Assembly (NCBI RefSeq): GCF_900106995.1
Contig: NZ_FNOK01000043.1
Coordinates: 23,415-81,664 of the forward strand
Reading direction: 5' to 3'
From: Saccharopolyspora shandongensis
GTDB lineage: Bacteria; Actinomycetota; Actinomycetes; Mycobacteriales; Pseudonocardiaceae
Length of the DNA stretch: 58,250 nucleotides
Under the pieces are notes generated by a model that was not told the origin of the DNA, ran no database searches, and saw only the letters and a program-made list of their open reading frames with translations. Shown piece after piece: positions 45,145 to 52,805 of this stretch (positions within the stretch are counted from its first letter, which is position 1; the number at the start of each line of letters is the position of its first letter). The position numbers were made by a program, and so were the translations under genes.

Positions 45145-46182
45145 TCAGGACGTCGGTCGCAGGCGCTGCAACGCCGCCGCCGCGACGATCACCAGGCCCT
45201 TGATCAGCAGTTGGAGGTCGGTGTTGACGCTGTTCAGGCTGAGGATGTTGTTCAGGATGCCGAGCAGCAGCGCACCGGCGATGGTGCCGATCACCGAGCC
45301 CCGGCCACCGGCCAGGCTCGTCCCGCCGACCACCACGGCGGCGATTCCGTCGAGCTCGTAGGCGATTCCGTCGTTCGGGCTGCCCGCGTTGAGCTGGCCG
45401 GCGTGCACGATCCCGGCGAGCGCGGCGCAGAACCCGGCGATGCCGAAGGCGATGATCTTGACCCGGTTCACCGGCACGCCGGAGAGCCGGGCGGCCTTCT
45501 CGTTGCCGCCGATGGCGTAGAGGTGGCGGGAGTAGGCGCTGCCGCGCAGGAACAGGATCGCGACGACGGCGACCACCGCGAAGATCAGCGCCGGAATCGG
45601 CACCACGCCGCCGAAGGTGCGCTCCCCGAGCAAGGAGAACAGCATCGGCGCCTGGCCCGGCCCGTCGCCGTAGGAGATCTGCACCGTTTCGCCGCCGGAC
45701 CACATCCGCGCCAGGCCGCGCGCGATCTGCAGGCCCGCCAGCGTGACGATGAAGGCCTGCACGCCGAGCAACGCGACGGCCGTGCCCTGCAACAGGCCGA
45801 AGACGATGCCCGCGAGCAGCACCAGCGCGACGGTGGCCCAGACGCCGTAGCCGTCCTCGACCATCAGCACGGCCGAGCCCACCGCCGCCAACCCGAGCAC
45901 CGAGCCGACCGACAGGTCGATGCCGCCGGTCAGGATCACGAAGGTCAGCCCGATCGCGATGATCCCGATCTCGGACACCGCGCGCACGATGTTGAACAGG
46001 TTTTCGCTGGTCAGGAACAGGATCTGCCCGTCGTTGCGGGGCGAGAAGACCACCGCCGCCAGGAACACCGCGACCAGGCCGAAGAAGCTCTGGAACCGGA
46101 ACAGCGTCGCCACGACGTTCGTCCGCCTCCGCGCGGCCACCGCGCCGGATTCCGCGGGCCGTTCCTCCGTCTGGTTGCTCAC
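45145..46182 (-). CDS. Ribose-type ABC transporter permease
   Basis: A 345-residue RbsC-type permease with 8-10 predicted membrane helices: FFGLVAVFLAAVVFSP, the family motif EIGIIAIGLTFVILTGGIDLSVGSVLGLAA, AYSRHLYAIGGNEKAARLSGVPVNRVKI, and GRGSVIGTIAGALLLGILNNILSL. GTG at 46180-46182 overlaps the TGA of the ATPase gene. It forms a homodimeric channel energised by the dual ATPase. Confidence 0.93.
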   Translation of the reverse strand: MSNQTEERPAESGAVAARRRTNVVATLFRFQSFFGLVAVFLAAVVFSPRNDGQILFLTSENLFNIVRAVSEIGIIAIGLTFVILTGGIDLSVGSVLGLAAVGSAVLMVEDGYGVWATVALVLLAGIVFGLLQGTAVALLGVQAFIVTLAGLQIARGLARMWSGGETVQISYGDGPGQAPMLFSLLGERTFGGVVPIPALIFAVVAVVAILFLRGSAYSRHLYAIGGNEKAARLSGVPVNRVKIIAFGIAGFCAALAGIVHAGQLNAGSPNDGIAYELDGIAAVVVGGTSLAGGRGSVIGTIAGALLLGILNNILSLNSVNTDLQLLIKGLVIVAAAALQRLRPTS

Positions 46183-47771
46183 CGCGCTCCTCCCCCAGTG
46201 CTCTGCCGCCCGGTGCCGACGACCGGCCCGGCCTCGCCTGCCGCCACGCCCTCGCCCATGGCGGCCGCCAGCAATTCCGCTTCGCCGACCTCGGCGGTGT
46301 CGAACTCGGCCACGCTGCGGCCGGCGCGCAGCACCACCACCCGGTGGCACACGCCGACCAGTTCCGGCAGCTCCGAGGACGCCAGCAGCACCCCGATGCC
46401 GCGTCCCGCGATCTCGCCGAGCAGCTGGTAGATCTCCGACTTCGCGCCGATGTCCACGCCGCGGGTCGGATCGTCCAGCAGCAGCAACCGCGGTTCGGTC
46501 TGCAACATCCGGCCGAAGACGACCTTCTGCTGATTTCCACCGGAAAGGGTGCCGACCGGGTCGAGGATGCGGCCGAGCTTGATCTTGAGCTGCTGCACGC
46601 TGCGCTCGGTGGCGGACACCTCGGCGCGGCGGCGCACCAGCCCGGCCACGCCGAGCCGGTCCAGCACCGAGAGGACCGTGTTGGCCAGCACCGAATGCTC
46701 CAGCACCAGCCCGGAACTCCTGCGGTCCTCCGGCACGAAGGCGATGCCCTCGCGCAACGCGCGGTGCGGACCCCTCGGCCGCACCGGGCGTCCGTCGAGG
46801 GACACCTCCCCCTCCCACGTGCCGGAGGACCCCGCCCCGAACAGCGATTCCAGCAGTTCGGTGCGACCTGAGCCGAGCAACCCGCACAGCCCGACGATCT
46901 CCCCGCGACGCACGGTCAGATCGATGCCGTCGGGTTCCCGGCGACCCACCCGCGGCCGGCGCGGGCGGACGGCGAACCCGGACACCGACAGCAGCTCCTC
47001 ACCGACGGCGCCGCTCTCGGCGCGGAACATCGTCTGCACCGAGCGGCCCACCATCGCCTCGGCGGCCTGTTCCGCGGTCAGCTTCCGGGCGTCGAACTCC
47101 GCGACCTTGCGGCCGTTGCGCAACACGGTGGCGCGATCGGCGACCCGGCCGATTTCATCCATCCGATGCGAGATGTAGACGATGCCGGTGCCGCCGCGGC
47201 GCAGCTCGGCGATCACCGCGAACAGCCGCTCGACCTCCGTGCTGGACAGCGCCGACGTCGGCTCGTCCATGATCAGCACCTTCGCGTCCAGCGACAGGGC
47301 GCGGGCGATGGTCACCAGCTGCTGCTCGCCGACGCGCAGCTCGCCGACCGGCCGCAGCGGATCCAGGTCGATGCCGGTGCGCTGCAGCAGCTCGCGGGTG
47401 CGCACGGCCATCTTCCGGCGGTCCACCACGCCGAAGCGGTTGCGCAGCTCGCGGCCGAGGTAGAGGTTCTCGGCGACGCTCAGCCCGGGCACCAGGTCCA
47501 GCTCCTGGTGGATCATCGCGACCCCGGCGTGCTGCGCGTCGGCCGGCTTTCCGAACTGGACCGCCCGGCCTTCGATCGAGATCGACCCAGCGTGATCGAC
47601 GACGTCGCCGGAGAGCACCTTCATCAGCGTGCTCTTGCCCGCACCGTTCTCGCCCAGCAGCGCGTGCACCTCGCCGGCGCGGACTTCCAGGTCCACGCCG
47701 TCACACGCGAGCACACCCCCATAACGCTTGGTGATGCCGGTCATCTCGACCAGCGGTGGCGCCGCGCCCAT
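46179..47771 (-). CDS. Ribose-type ABC transporter ATP-binding protein (RbsA type)
   Basis: A 530-residue protein with two ABC domains. Domain 1: Walker A LLGENGAGKSTLMKVLSG, signature LRVGEQQLVTIARAL, Walker B VLIMDEPTSALS. Domain 2 has the degenerate Walker A CGLLGSGRTELLES typical of RbsA/XylG, signature LSGGNQQKVVFGRML and LLLLDDPTRGVD. ATG at 47769-47771 follows GAGGGG; a GTG 12 bases upstream is possible. First gene of the importer operon, directly behind the LacI-type operator at 47800-47812. Confidence 0.93.
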   Translation of the reverse strand: MGAAPPLVEMTGITKRYGGVLACDGVDLEVRAGEVHALLGENGAGKSTLMKVLSGDVVDHAGSISIEGRAVQFGKPADAQHAGVAMIHQELDLVPGLSVAENLYLGRELRNRFGVVDRRKMAVRTRELLQRTGIDLDPLRPVGELRVGEQQLVTIARALSLDAKVLIMDEPTSALSSTEVERLFAVIAELRRGGTGIVYISHRMDEIGRVADRATVLRNGRKVAEFDARKLTAEQAAEAMVGRSVQTMFRAESGAVGEELLSVSGFAVRPRRPRVGRREPDGIDLTVRRGEIVGLCGLLGSGRTELLESLFGAGSSGTWEGEVSLDGRPVRPRGPHRALREGIAFVPEDRRSSGLVLEHSVLANTVLSVLDRLGVAGLVRRRAEVSATERSVQQLKIKLGRILDPVGTLSGGNQQKVVFGRMLQTEPRLLLLDDPTRGVDIGAKSEIYQLLGEIAGRGIGVLLASSELPELVGVCHRVVVLRAGRSVAEFDTAEVGEAELLAAAMGEGVAAGEAGPVVGTGRQSTGGGAR

Positions 47772-47799
47772 AGCACCCCTCACGCCGCTCGCGAATCGT

Positions 47800-47847
47800 G
47801 AGAAAACGATTGCCCGGACGCTAAAATGGTCACGCTACTTGTGTCAA
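47800..47847 (-). promoter_or_regulatory. Promoter and LacI-type operator of the importer operon
   Basis: On the minus strand TTGACA (47842-47847) and TTAGCG (47819-47824) are 17 bases apart. GAGAAAACGATTG at 47800-47812 follows and contains AAACGATT (AANCGNTT). The central CG is 11 bases from the -10, exactly as at the isomerase promoter, and the 13-mer is the reverse complement of the one there. The remaining gap up to 48008 holds the promoter of the DUF6542 gene (TACCGT at 47995-48000). Confidence 0.75.
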
Positions 47848-48008
47848 GGTTCACACACCCGCCCAAGTGACAGGGCATCCATTCGGCTGCACCGACATCA
47901 CATGGCGGTCACGTCATCGGGGGTCGCAGGTAACCCAACGTGCATTAACGCGCAAGTTCCGGAAGAGGGCTCTCGGCCCGGGGTACTGGACCGTTACCGT
48001 TGGGACTC

Positions 48009-48884
48009 GTGACCGCGATCCGCGATAGCCAGAGCGCCCCACCCCCCAGCAGCGGCGCCTCCCAGTTGTCGACGCGCTCCGCATTCGGGGCGAAGGGCGT
48101 GCCGCTCTGGGGAGCCGTGCTGCTGGCTGCCATCCCGACCGCGGTCGGAACGATCGTCGACATCCTGCTCTGGTCGCAGCCCGACATCCTGTTCAAGGCG
48201 TGCTTCTTCGTCGGCTGCGTGCTGGCCGTGCTGCTGGTCAAACGCCGGAGCGTGTTCGGACCGATGGTCCAACCGCCACTCGTGCTCACCATCGTCATGC
48301 CGCTGCTGGTGCTGGTGACCGGCAACGGGGTCACCGCGGGCGCCGGCATCACCGCCAAGGCGCTCGCCATCGCGCGACCGCTGATCAGCAGCTTCCCGAT
48401 CATGGCGGGCGCCACGATCGTCTCCCTTGGCATCGGCCTCATCCGCATGTTCGTTACCCAGCGAACCCGGTCCCGCCCCGAGATCGCGGACAGCGACGCG
48501 GCGACCAAGAAGCGCCGCCCCGTCGCGCCGCCGCGCAAGAAACCGGCCGAAGACGCCAAGAAGCGGCGGCCCGAAGAGCGCGAACGCACCAGGAAGCCCC
48601 GTTCCGACGACGCAGAGCGCCCGCAGCGAGCCCAAGCGGAGCGCGGGCGTGCCCAGGCCCCCGGGCGGCCGCGCAGCGGCGATGCGCCCGGCCGGGCACG
48701 AGGCGACGCGCCCGGCAGGGCGCGCGGAGCCGAGCCGCGGCCGGAGCGGGACGGCCGCGCGGTGCCGCCGCGGCGGGGCGCAGCCCCGCGGCAGGCGCCC
48801 GGGCGACCGCGAGCGGCGGAGCCGCCGCAGGGGGAGCCGCCCCGGCGACCCCGTCGGCCGCGGCGGGACGAGCAGTTCGGGTGA
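48009..48884 (+). CDS. DUF6542 membrane protein with long basic tail
   Basis: A 291-residue protein. Four predicted membrane segments (VPLWGAVLLAAIPTAVGTIVDILL, ACFFVGCVLAVLLV, PPLVLTIVMPLLVLVTGNG, FPIMAGATIVSLGIGLIRMF) form the DUF6542 domain. About 130 residues of Arg/Pro/Ala-rich disordered tail follow, with the repeat GDAPGRAR twice. GTG at 48009 lies about 8 bases after a TACCGT -10, so the message is likely leaderless. It is the homologue of Rv1111c (recalled) next to ispH. Function unknown. Confidence 0.82.
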   Translation: MTAIRDSQSAPPPSSGASQLSTRSAFGAKGVPLWGAVLLAAIPTAVGTIVDILLWSQPDILFKACFFVGCVLAVLLVKRRSVFGPMVQPPLVLTIVMPLLVLVTGNGVTAGAGITAKALAIARPLISSFPIMAGATIVSLGIGLIRMFVTQRTRSRPEIADSDAATKKRRPVAPPRKKPAEDAKKRRPEERERTRKPRSDDAERPQRAQAERGRAQAPGRPRSGDAPGRARGDAPGRARGAEPRPERDGRAVPPRRGAAPRQAPGRPRAAEPPQGEPPRRPRRPRRDEQFG

Positions 48885-48895
48885 ACCGGGACTGA

Positions 48896-48930
48896 AAAAG
48901 GGGCATCCGCGCAGTGCGGATGCCCCTTTT
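48896..48930. terminator. Bidirectional terminator between DUF6542 gene and ispH
   Basis: AAAAGGGGCATCCGC and its perfect complement form a 15-bp stem with loop GCAGT. It has T-tracts on both strands, making it the most classical intrinsic terminator in the window. Confidence 0.92.
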
Positions 48931-48940
48931 CGCTACTCGG

Positions 48941-49960
48941 TCAGCGGACGCCCTTGGGCTTGTCCGGGTTCTCGTCGAGGTCCTTGCGGAGCTCCCGCGG
49001 CAGCGCGAAGGTGATCTTCTCGTTGGCCGTGGTGACCTCGTCGACCTGGTTCCAGCCGCGCTCGGCCAGGTGGTCCAGCACCTGCAGCACCAGCACGTCC
49101 GGCACCGACGCACCGCTGGTCACGCCGACCGTGGTGACGCCGTCCAGCCAGGCCTCGTCGATCTGGTTCGCGAAGTCCACGAGGTGCGCGTCAGACGCGC
49201 CCGCCTGCAACGCCACCTCGACCAGGCGCTTGGAGTTCGAGGAGTTCTGCGAGCCGACGACGATCACCAGGTCGCACTCCGGCGCCATCGCCTTCACCGC
49301 GTACTGCCGGTTGGAGGTCGCGTAGCAGATGTCGTCGCTCGGCGGCGCCTGCAGATCCGGGAACCGCTCCTTGAGCTGGTCCACCCGCTCCATCGTCTCG
49401 TCCACGCTGAGCGTGGTCTGCGACAGCCACACGACCTTGCTCGGGTCGCGGACCTCGACCTTGTCGACGTCCTCCGGCTTGTCGACCAGCTGCACGCGGT
49501 CCGGGGCCTCGCCCGCGGTGCCCTCGACCTCCTCGTGCCCCTCGTGGCCGATCAGCAGGATGTCGTAGTCCTCGCGGGCGAACCGGTTGACTTCCTTGTG
49601 CACCTTGGTGACCAGCGGGCACGTCGCGTCGATGGTGCGCAGGTTGCGCTGCGCGGCCTCCGCGTGCACCGCTGGGGACACGCCGTGCGCGGAGAACACC
49701 ACGAGCGCGCCCTCCGGCACCTCGTCGGTCTCGTCCACGAAGATCACGCCGCGCTCGGACAGCGTTTCCACCACGTGCCGGTTGTGCACGATCTCCTTGC
49801 GCACGTAGATCGGCGCGCCGTAGGTCTCCAGTGCCTTCTCGACGGTGATCACCGCGCGATCGACACCTGCGCAGTACCCGCGCGGTTTGGCCAGCAGGAC
49901 CCGCTTGGCCGGCCGGGCGTCCTGGTCAACGAGGCCAGTGGCCTCGGGCGAGGTCGTCAT
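48941..49960 (-). CDS. ispH: 4-hydroxy-3-methylbut-2-enyl diphosphate reductase (IspH/LytB)
   Basis: A 339-residue Fe-S enzyme for the last step of the MEP isoprenoid pathway, making IPP and DMAPP from HMBPP. The three cluster cysteines are in PRGYCAGVDRA, IDATCPLVTKVH and DDICYATSNRQ; the glutamate/histidine pocket includes VHNRHVVE and SAHGVSP. Length and motifs are standard. It shares a bidirectional terminator with the DUF6542 gene and is divergent from a lipid-droplet-associated protein gene, with repeat copy B in the gap. Confidence 0.96.
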   Translation of the reverse strand: MTTSPEATGLVDQDARPAKRVLLAKPRGYCAGVDRAVITVEKALETYGAPIYVRKEIVHNRHVVETLSERGVIFVDETDEVPEGALVVFSAHGVSPAVHAEAAQRNLRTIDATCPLVTKVHKEVNRFAREDYDILLIGHEGHEEVEGTAGEAPDRVQLVDKPEDVDKVEVRDPSKVVWLSQTTLSVDETMERVDQLKERFPDLQAPPSDDICYATSNRQYAVKAMAPECDLVIVVGSQNSSNSKRLVEVALQAGASDAHLVDFANQIDEAWLDGVTTVGVTSGASVPDVLVLQVLDHLAERGWNQVDEVTTANEKITFALPRELRKDLDENPDKPKGVR

Positions 49961-50008
49961 ACCGCCAAGGGTACGGACCGCACCCGAGGCGCTCAGAACC
50001 TGTCGTCG

Positions 50009-50187
50009 GACTCACTTTGCGTTGCGGTGCGGGTGGCGGAACCTCAGACGCCGTCTGGACTCCGGGATCCCCGACTTGAGTATGACCAATACGCGGTGCT
50101 GGGGCTGTCCTCGCCAGACGACGCCTGAGAACCCGCGGCGGCGCAAGCTGCGAGAGTGGGCTAAGCGGCTACGCCGCTTCAAGAGCA
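50009..50187 (+). repeat. Structured intergenic repeat, copy B
   Basis: Conserved blocks in order: TTTGCGTTGCGGTGCGGGTG, GGAACCTCA, GGGATCCCCGACTT, the hairpin GTAT-GACCA-ATAC, GGCTGTCCTCGCCAGA, AACCCGCGGCGGCGC, and a final hairpin AAGCGGC-TA-GCCGCTT (50163-50180). It fills most of the 323-base gap between ispH and the next gene. The outer hairpin arm is imperfect here (CCCCGAC against GCTGGGG), unlike copies A and C. Confidence 0.72.
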
Positions 50188-50283
50188 GAAGATCACATGG
50201 CCCCGCAGTCGCCCGGCTGCTCCAGATCACAGTCGTGCGACGAGGCGATGGCTTCGCGGGCCCGAGTGCGGCAGGCTGGGCGC

Positions 50284-50730
50284 ATGTCATCGTTCCCCCT
50301 GCCGGTGCGGATCGCCGCCGGGCTCGCCGCCACCGCCGTCGAGCAGGCCCGCCAGCTGCCGACCACCCTGCTCGGCCTGCCGGTCACCGTGGCCAGCCAG
50401 GCGTTGCAGGCGTCGATGCGGATCCAGCAGCAGATCACCGAGCTGGCGATCAAGGGCGACGAGGCTCTCGCCGGGCTGCGCACCCCGGAGGAGCAGCCGG
50501 CCTGGGCGACCTTCGACGAGGACGAACCGGCGGAACCGGCGGTGCTGTCCGAGGACCTGTCGGTGCTGCCCGACTACGATCACCTGACGCTGCCGCAGCT
50601 GCGGGGCCGGCTGCGCTCGTTCTCCGAGCCGGAGCTGGCGGAACTGCTGTCCTACGAGCAGCGGCACGGTCAGCGGCCGGAGTTCGTCCGCATGCTCCAG
50701 AACCGGCTCGAACGCCTGCGCAACCAGTGA
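50284..50730 (+). CDS. Lipid-droplet-associated protein family member
   Basis: A 148-residue protein. The first ~60 residues form an amphipathic helical region (PLPVRIAAGLAATAVEQARQ, TLLGLPVTVASQALQASMRIQQQITELAIKGDEAL) like actinobacterial lipid-droplet or PhaP-like proteins. The C-terminus has a DYDHLTLPQLRGRLRSFSEPELAELLSYEQ module. The homologous gene (Rv1109c, recalled) lies between ispH and xseA. No signal peptide. It probably starts the xseA-xseB transcription unit. Confidence 0.82.
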   Translation: MSSFPLPVRIAAGLAATAVEQARQLPTTLLGLPVTVASQALQASMRIQQQITELAIKGDEALAGLRTPEEQPAWATFDEDEPAEPAVLSEDLSVLPDYDHLTLPQLRGRLRSFSEPELAELLSYEQRHGQRPEFVRMLQNRLERLRNQ

Positions 50731-50798
50731 CCCGAGAAGACCCCGGCAGTCTCGCCTGAGACTGCGGCCCCGGCCTCGCGGCCGGGAAGCACCGAGGA

Positions 50799-52031
50799 GT
50801 GACCCTGAGTTCCCCGACCAGTCCCGAGGAGCCCTGGCCGGTACGGACCGTGGCGCGCAAGATCGCCGACTGGATCAACCGGCTCGGCACGATCTGGGTG
50901 GAAGGGCAGATCACCCAGATCTCGCTGCGCCCCGGCGCGGCCACCGCGTTCCTGACGCTGCGCGACCCGTCCGCCGACGTCTCGCTGACGCTCACCTGCG
51001 CCGCCGCGATGCTGCGCAAGATGGAGCCGCCGCTGACCGACGGCAGCCGGGTCGTGGTGCACGGCAAGCCGACGTTCTTCGTCGGCCGGGGCACGCTGAG
51101 CCTGCGGGTCGACGAGATCCGCGCGGTCGGCATCGGCGAACTGCTGGCGCGCATCGAGCGGCTCCGCCAGCTGCTGAAGGCCGAGGGCCTGTTCGATCCG
51201 GCGCGCAAGCGGCCACTGCCGTTCCTGCCGAATCGGGTAGGGCTGATCACCGGCCGTGCCTCGGCCGCCGAGCACGACGTGCTGACCAACGCGCAGCTGC
51301 GCTGGCCCGCGGTGCAGTTCGAGGTCCGCAACGTCGCCGTGCAGGGTTCGACCGCGGTGCCGCAGATCCTGACGGCGCTGCAGGAGCTGGACCGGATGCC
51401 GGAGGTCGACGTGATCGTGCTGGCGCGCGGTGGCGGCAGCGTCGAAGACCTGCTGCCGTTCTCCGACGAGGCGCTGTGCCGCGCGGTGTCCGCCTGCCGC
51501 ACGCCGGTGGTCAGCGCCATCGGGCACGAGCCGGACTCGCCGCTGGTGGACCACGTCGCCGACGTGCGCTGCTCGACGCCGACCGGCGCGGGCAAGCGGG
51601 TGGTACCGGACGTCGCCGAGGAGACGCAGCGGATCCACCAGCTGCGCGACCGCGCCCGCCGCGCGCTGCACGGATGGGTGGACCGGGAGCGCCGGCTGCT
51701 CGACGCGCTGCGCAGCCGCCCGGTGCTGGCCGACCCGTTCGGGCCGCTGGAACGGCGCGCCGAGCAGGTCGAGCTGTTGCACGACCGCGCCCGCCGCGCG
51801 ATGACGACCGCGCTCAACAACGAGCGACACGCGCTGACCGCGACTCGATCTCGCTTGACGACCTTGGGTCCGGCGGCCACGCTGGCTCGTGGATACGCAA
51901 TCGTGCAGCGCGTCGAGGACGGCGTGGACGGCGTCCTCCGGTCGGTCGAGGAGGCGCCGCCGGGAACTCGACTGCGGGTACGGGTCGTTGACGGAGCGAT
52001 CCAGGCAGTCGTACCGGACCGAGCAGGTTGA
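50799..52031 (+). CDS. xseA: Exodeoxyribonuclease VII large subunit
   Basis: A 410-residue nuclease subunit degrading single-stranded DNA with XseB. The N-terminal OB-fold starts VRTVARKIADWINRLGTIWVEGQITQIS. The catalytic core has LPNRVGLITGRASAAEHDVLTNAQLRWP, VIVLARGGGSVEDLLPFSDEALCRAV, and VVSAIGHEPDSPLVDHVADVRCSTPTGAGK. The coiled-coil C-terminus is typical. The start is uncertain: GTG at 50799 sits inside the ribosome site GAGGAG, so CTG at 50805, 5 bases after it, may be the real start codon. Confidence 0.95.
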   Translation: MTLSSPTSPEEPWPVRTVARKIADWINRLGTIWVEGQITQISLRPGAATAFLTLRDPSADVSLTLTCAAAMLRKMEPPLTDGSRVVVHGKPTFFVGRGTLSLRVDEIRAVGIGELLARIERLRQLLKAEGLFDPARKRPLPFLPNRVGLITGRASAAEHDVLTNAQLRWPAVQFEVRNVAVQGSTAVPQILTALQELDRMPEVDVIVLARGGGSVEDLLPFSDEALCRAVSACRTPVVSAIGHEPDSPLVDHVADVRCSTPTGAGKRVVPDVAEETQRIHQLRDRARRALHGWVDRERRLLDALRSRPVLADPFGPLERRAEQVELLHDRARRAMTTALNNERHALTATRSRLTTLGPAATLARGYAIVQRVEDGVDGVLRSVEEAPPGTRLRVRVVDGAIQAVVPDRAG

Positions 52032-52045
52032 ACAGGACTGAGAAC

Positions 52046-52465
52046 GTGCACCCGAAGCAGGAACCATCGTTCCTCCCACTGACCATCGGCGTCGCGAGGT
52101 CGGCGACCGAGGGCTCAGCGCTGCTGCGGGACGGGGCCGGCGAGGTGCGCCGTTGCGCCGAGGCGGCGGACGTCGCGGCGGTCGGCTGCTGGGCCGCGCT
52201 GCTGGGCGGCTGCCAGTCCGCCGAGCGCAAGGACCTGCCGTCGCGCCTGCGCGCGCTCGCCGAGGCCACCTCCGGGTACGTGGGGGCCGGGTGGTGGGCC
52301 GCGTCGGCGCACCGACGTAGGGTCGCGGAGGCGCAGTTGCGCATCAACGATGCGGTGCGCGAGGGCGACGGTGCCGAGTTCGCGGAGGCGTTCGTCGGCT
52401 ACGACCAGGCGATCGCCACCGCGGTGGTGTCCGTGCAGAACTACGTGGAGAGTCCGACCCCGTGA
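52046..52465 (+). CDS. Unknown protein encoded between xseA and xseB
   Basis: A 139-residue, helix-rich soluble protein (SATEGSALLRDGAGEVRRCAEAADVAAVGCWAALLGGC, HRRRVAEAQLRINDAVREGDGAEFAEAFVGYDQAI). No family recognised. GTG at 52046 follows AGGACTGAG; a TTG at 52028 that overlaps the xseA stop is also possible. Its stop overlaps the xseB GTG (GTGA), so it is cotranslated with the nuclease subunits and may relate to them. Confidence 0.72.
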   Translation: MHPKQEPSFLPLTIGVARSATEGSALLRDGAGEVRRCAEAADVAAVGCWAALLGGCQSAERKDLPSRLRALAEATSGYVGAGWWAASAHRRRVAEAQLRINDAVREGDGAEFAEAFVGYDQAIATAVVSVQNYVESPTP

Positions 52466-52716
52466 CGGCGAACGATCAGCAGGACGAGCACTTCGACCCG
52501 GTGGCCGAGCACCCCGAGGTCGCCGAGCTCGGCTACGAGCAGGCCCGCGACCAGCTGGCCGAGGTGGTCAAGCAGCTGGAGGCCGGCGGCCTCTCGCTGG
52601 AGGACTCGCTGGCGCTGTGGGAGCGGGGCGAAGCCCTTGCGACGGTCTGCGAACGCCACCTGGCGGGAGCCCGCGAGCGCGTGGAGCGCGCCCTGGCGGC
52701 CGTCGAACAGGACTGA
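52462..52716 (+). CDS. xseB: Exodeoxyribonuclease VII small subunit
   Basis: An 84-residue helical-hairpin subunit of exonuclease VII. The family core LGYEQARDQLAEVVKQLEAGGLSLEDSLALWERGEALATVCERHL is complete. The N-terminal extension (TANDQQDEHFDPVAEHPEVA) is acidic and actinobacterial in style. GTG at 52462 overlaps the preceding stop. The 399-base gap after it holds repeat copy C and a perfect GTTTCAATTGAAAC palindrome (52743-52756). Confidence 0.95.
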   Translation: MTANDQQDEHFDPVAEHPEVAELGYEQARDQLAEVVKQLEAGGLSLEDSLALWERGEALATVCERHLAGARERVERALAAVEQD

Positions 52717-52805
52717 CCAAGGCCTTCGCCGCACCCCCCGCGGTTTCAATTGAAACTGCGCACTTCAGAGCACTTTCCGCCGGTGGATACCACCACAGGG
52801 TGCAA

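Noticed and set aside
44115..46900. Long plus-strand frames across the sugar importer genes
   Set aside because: Shadow frames of the clear binding-protein, permease and ATPase genes on the minus strand.
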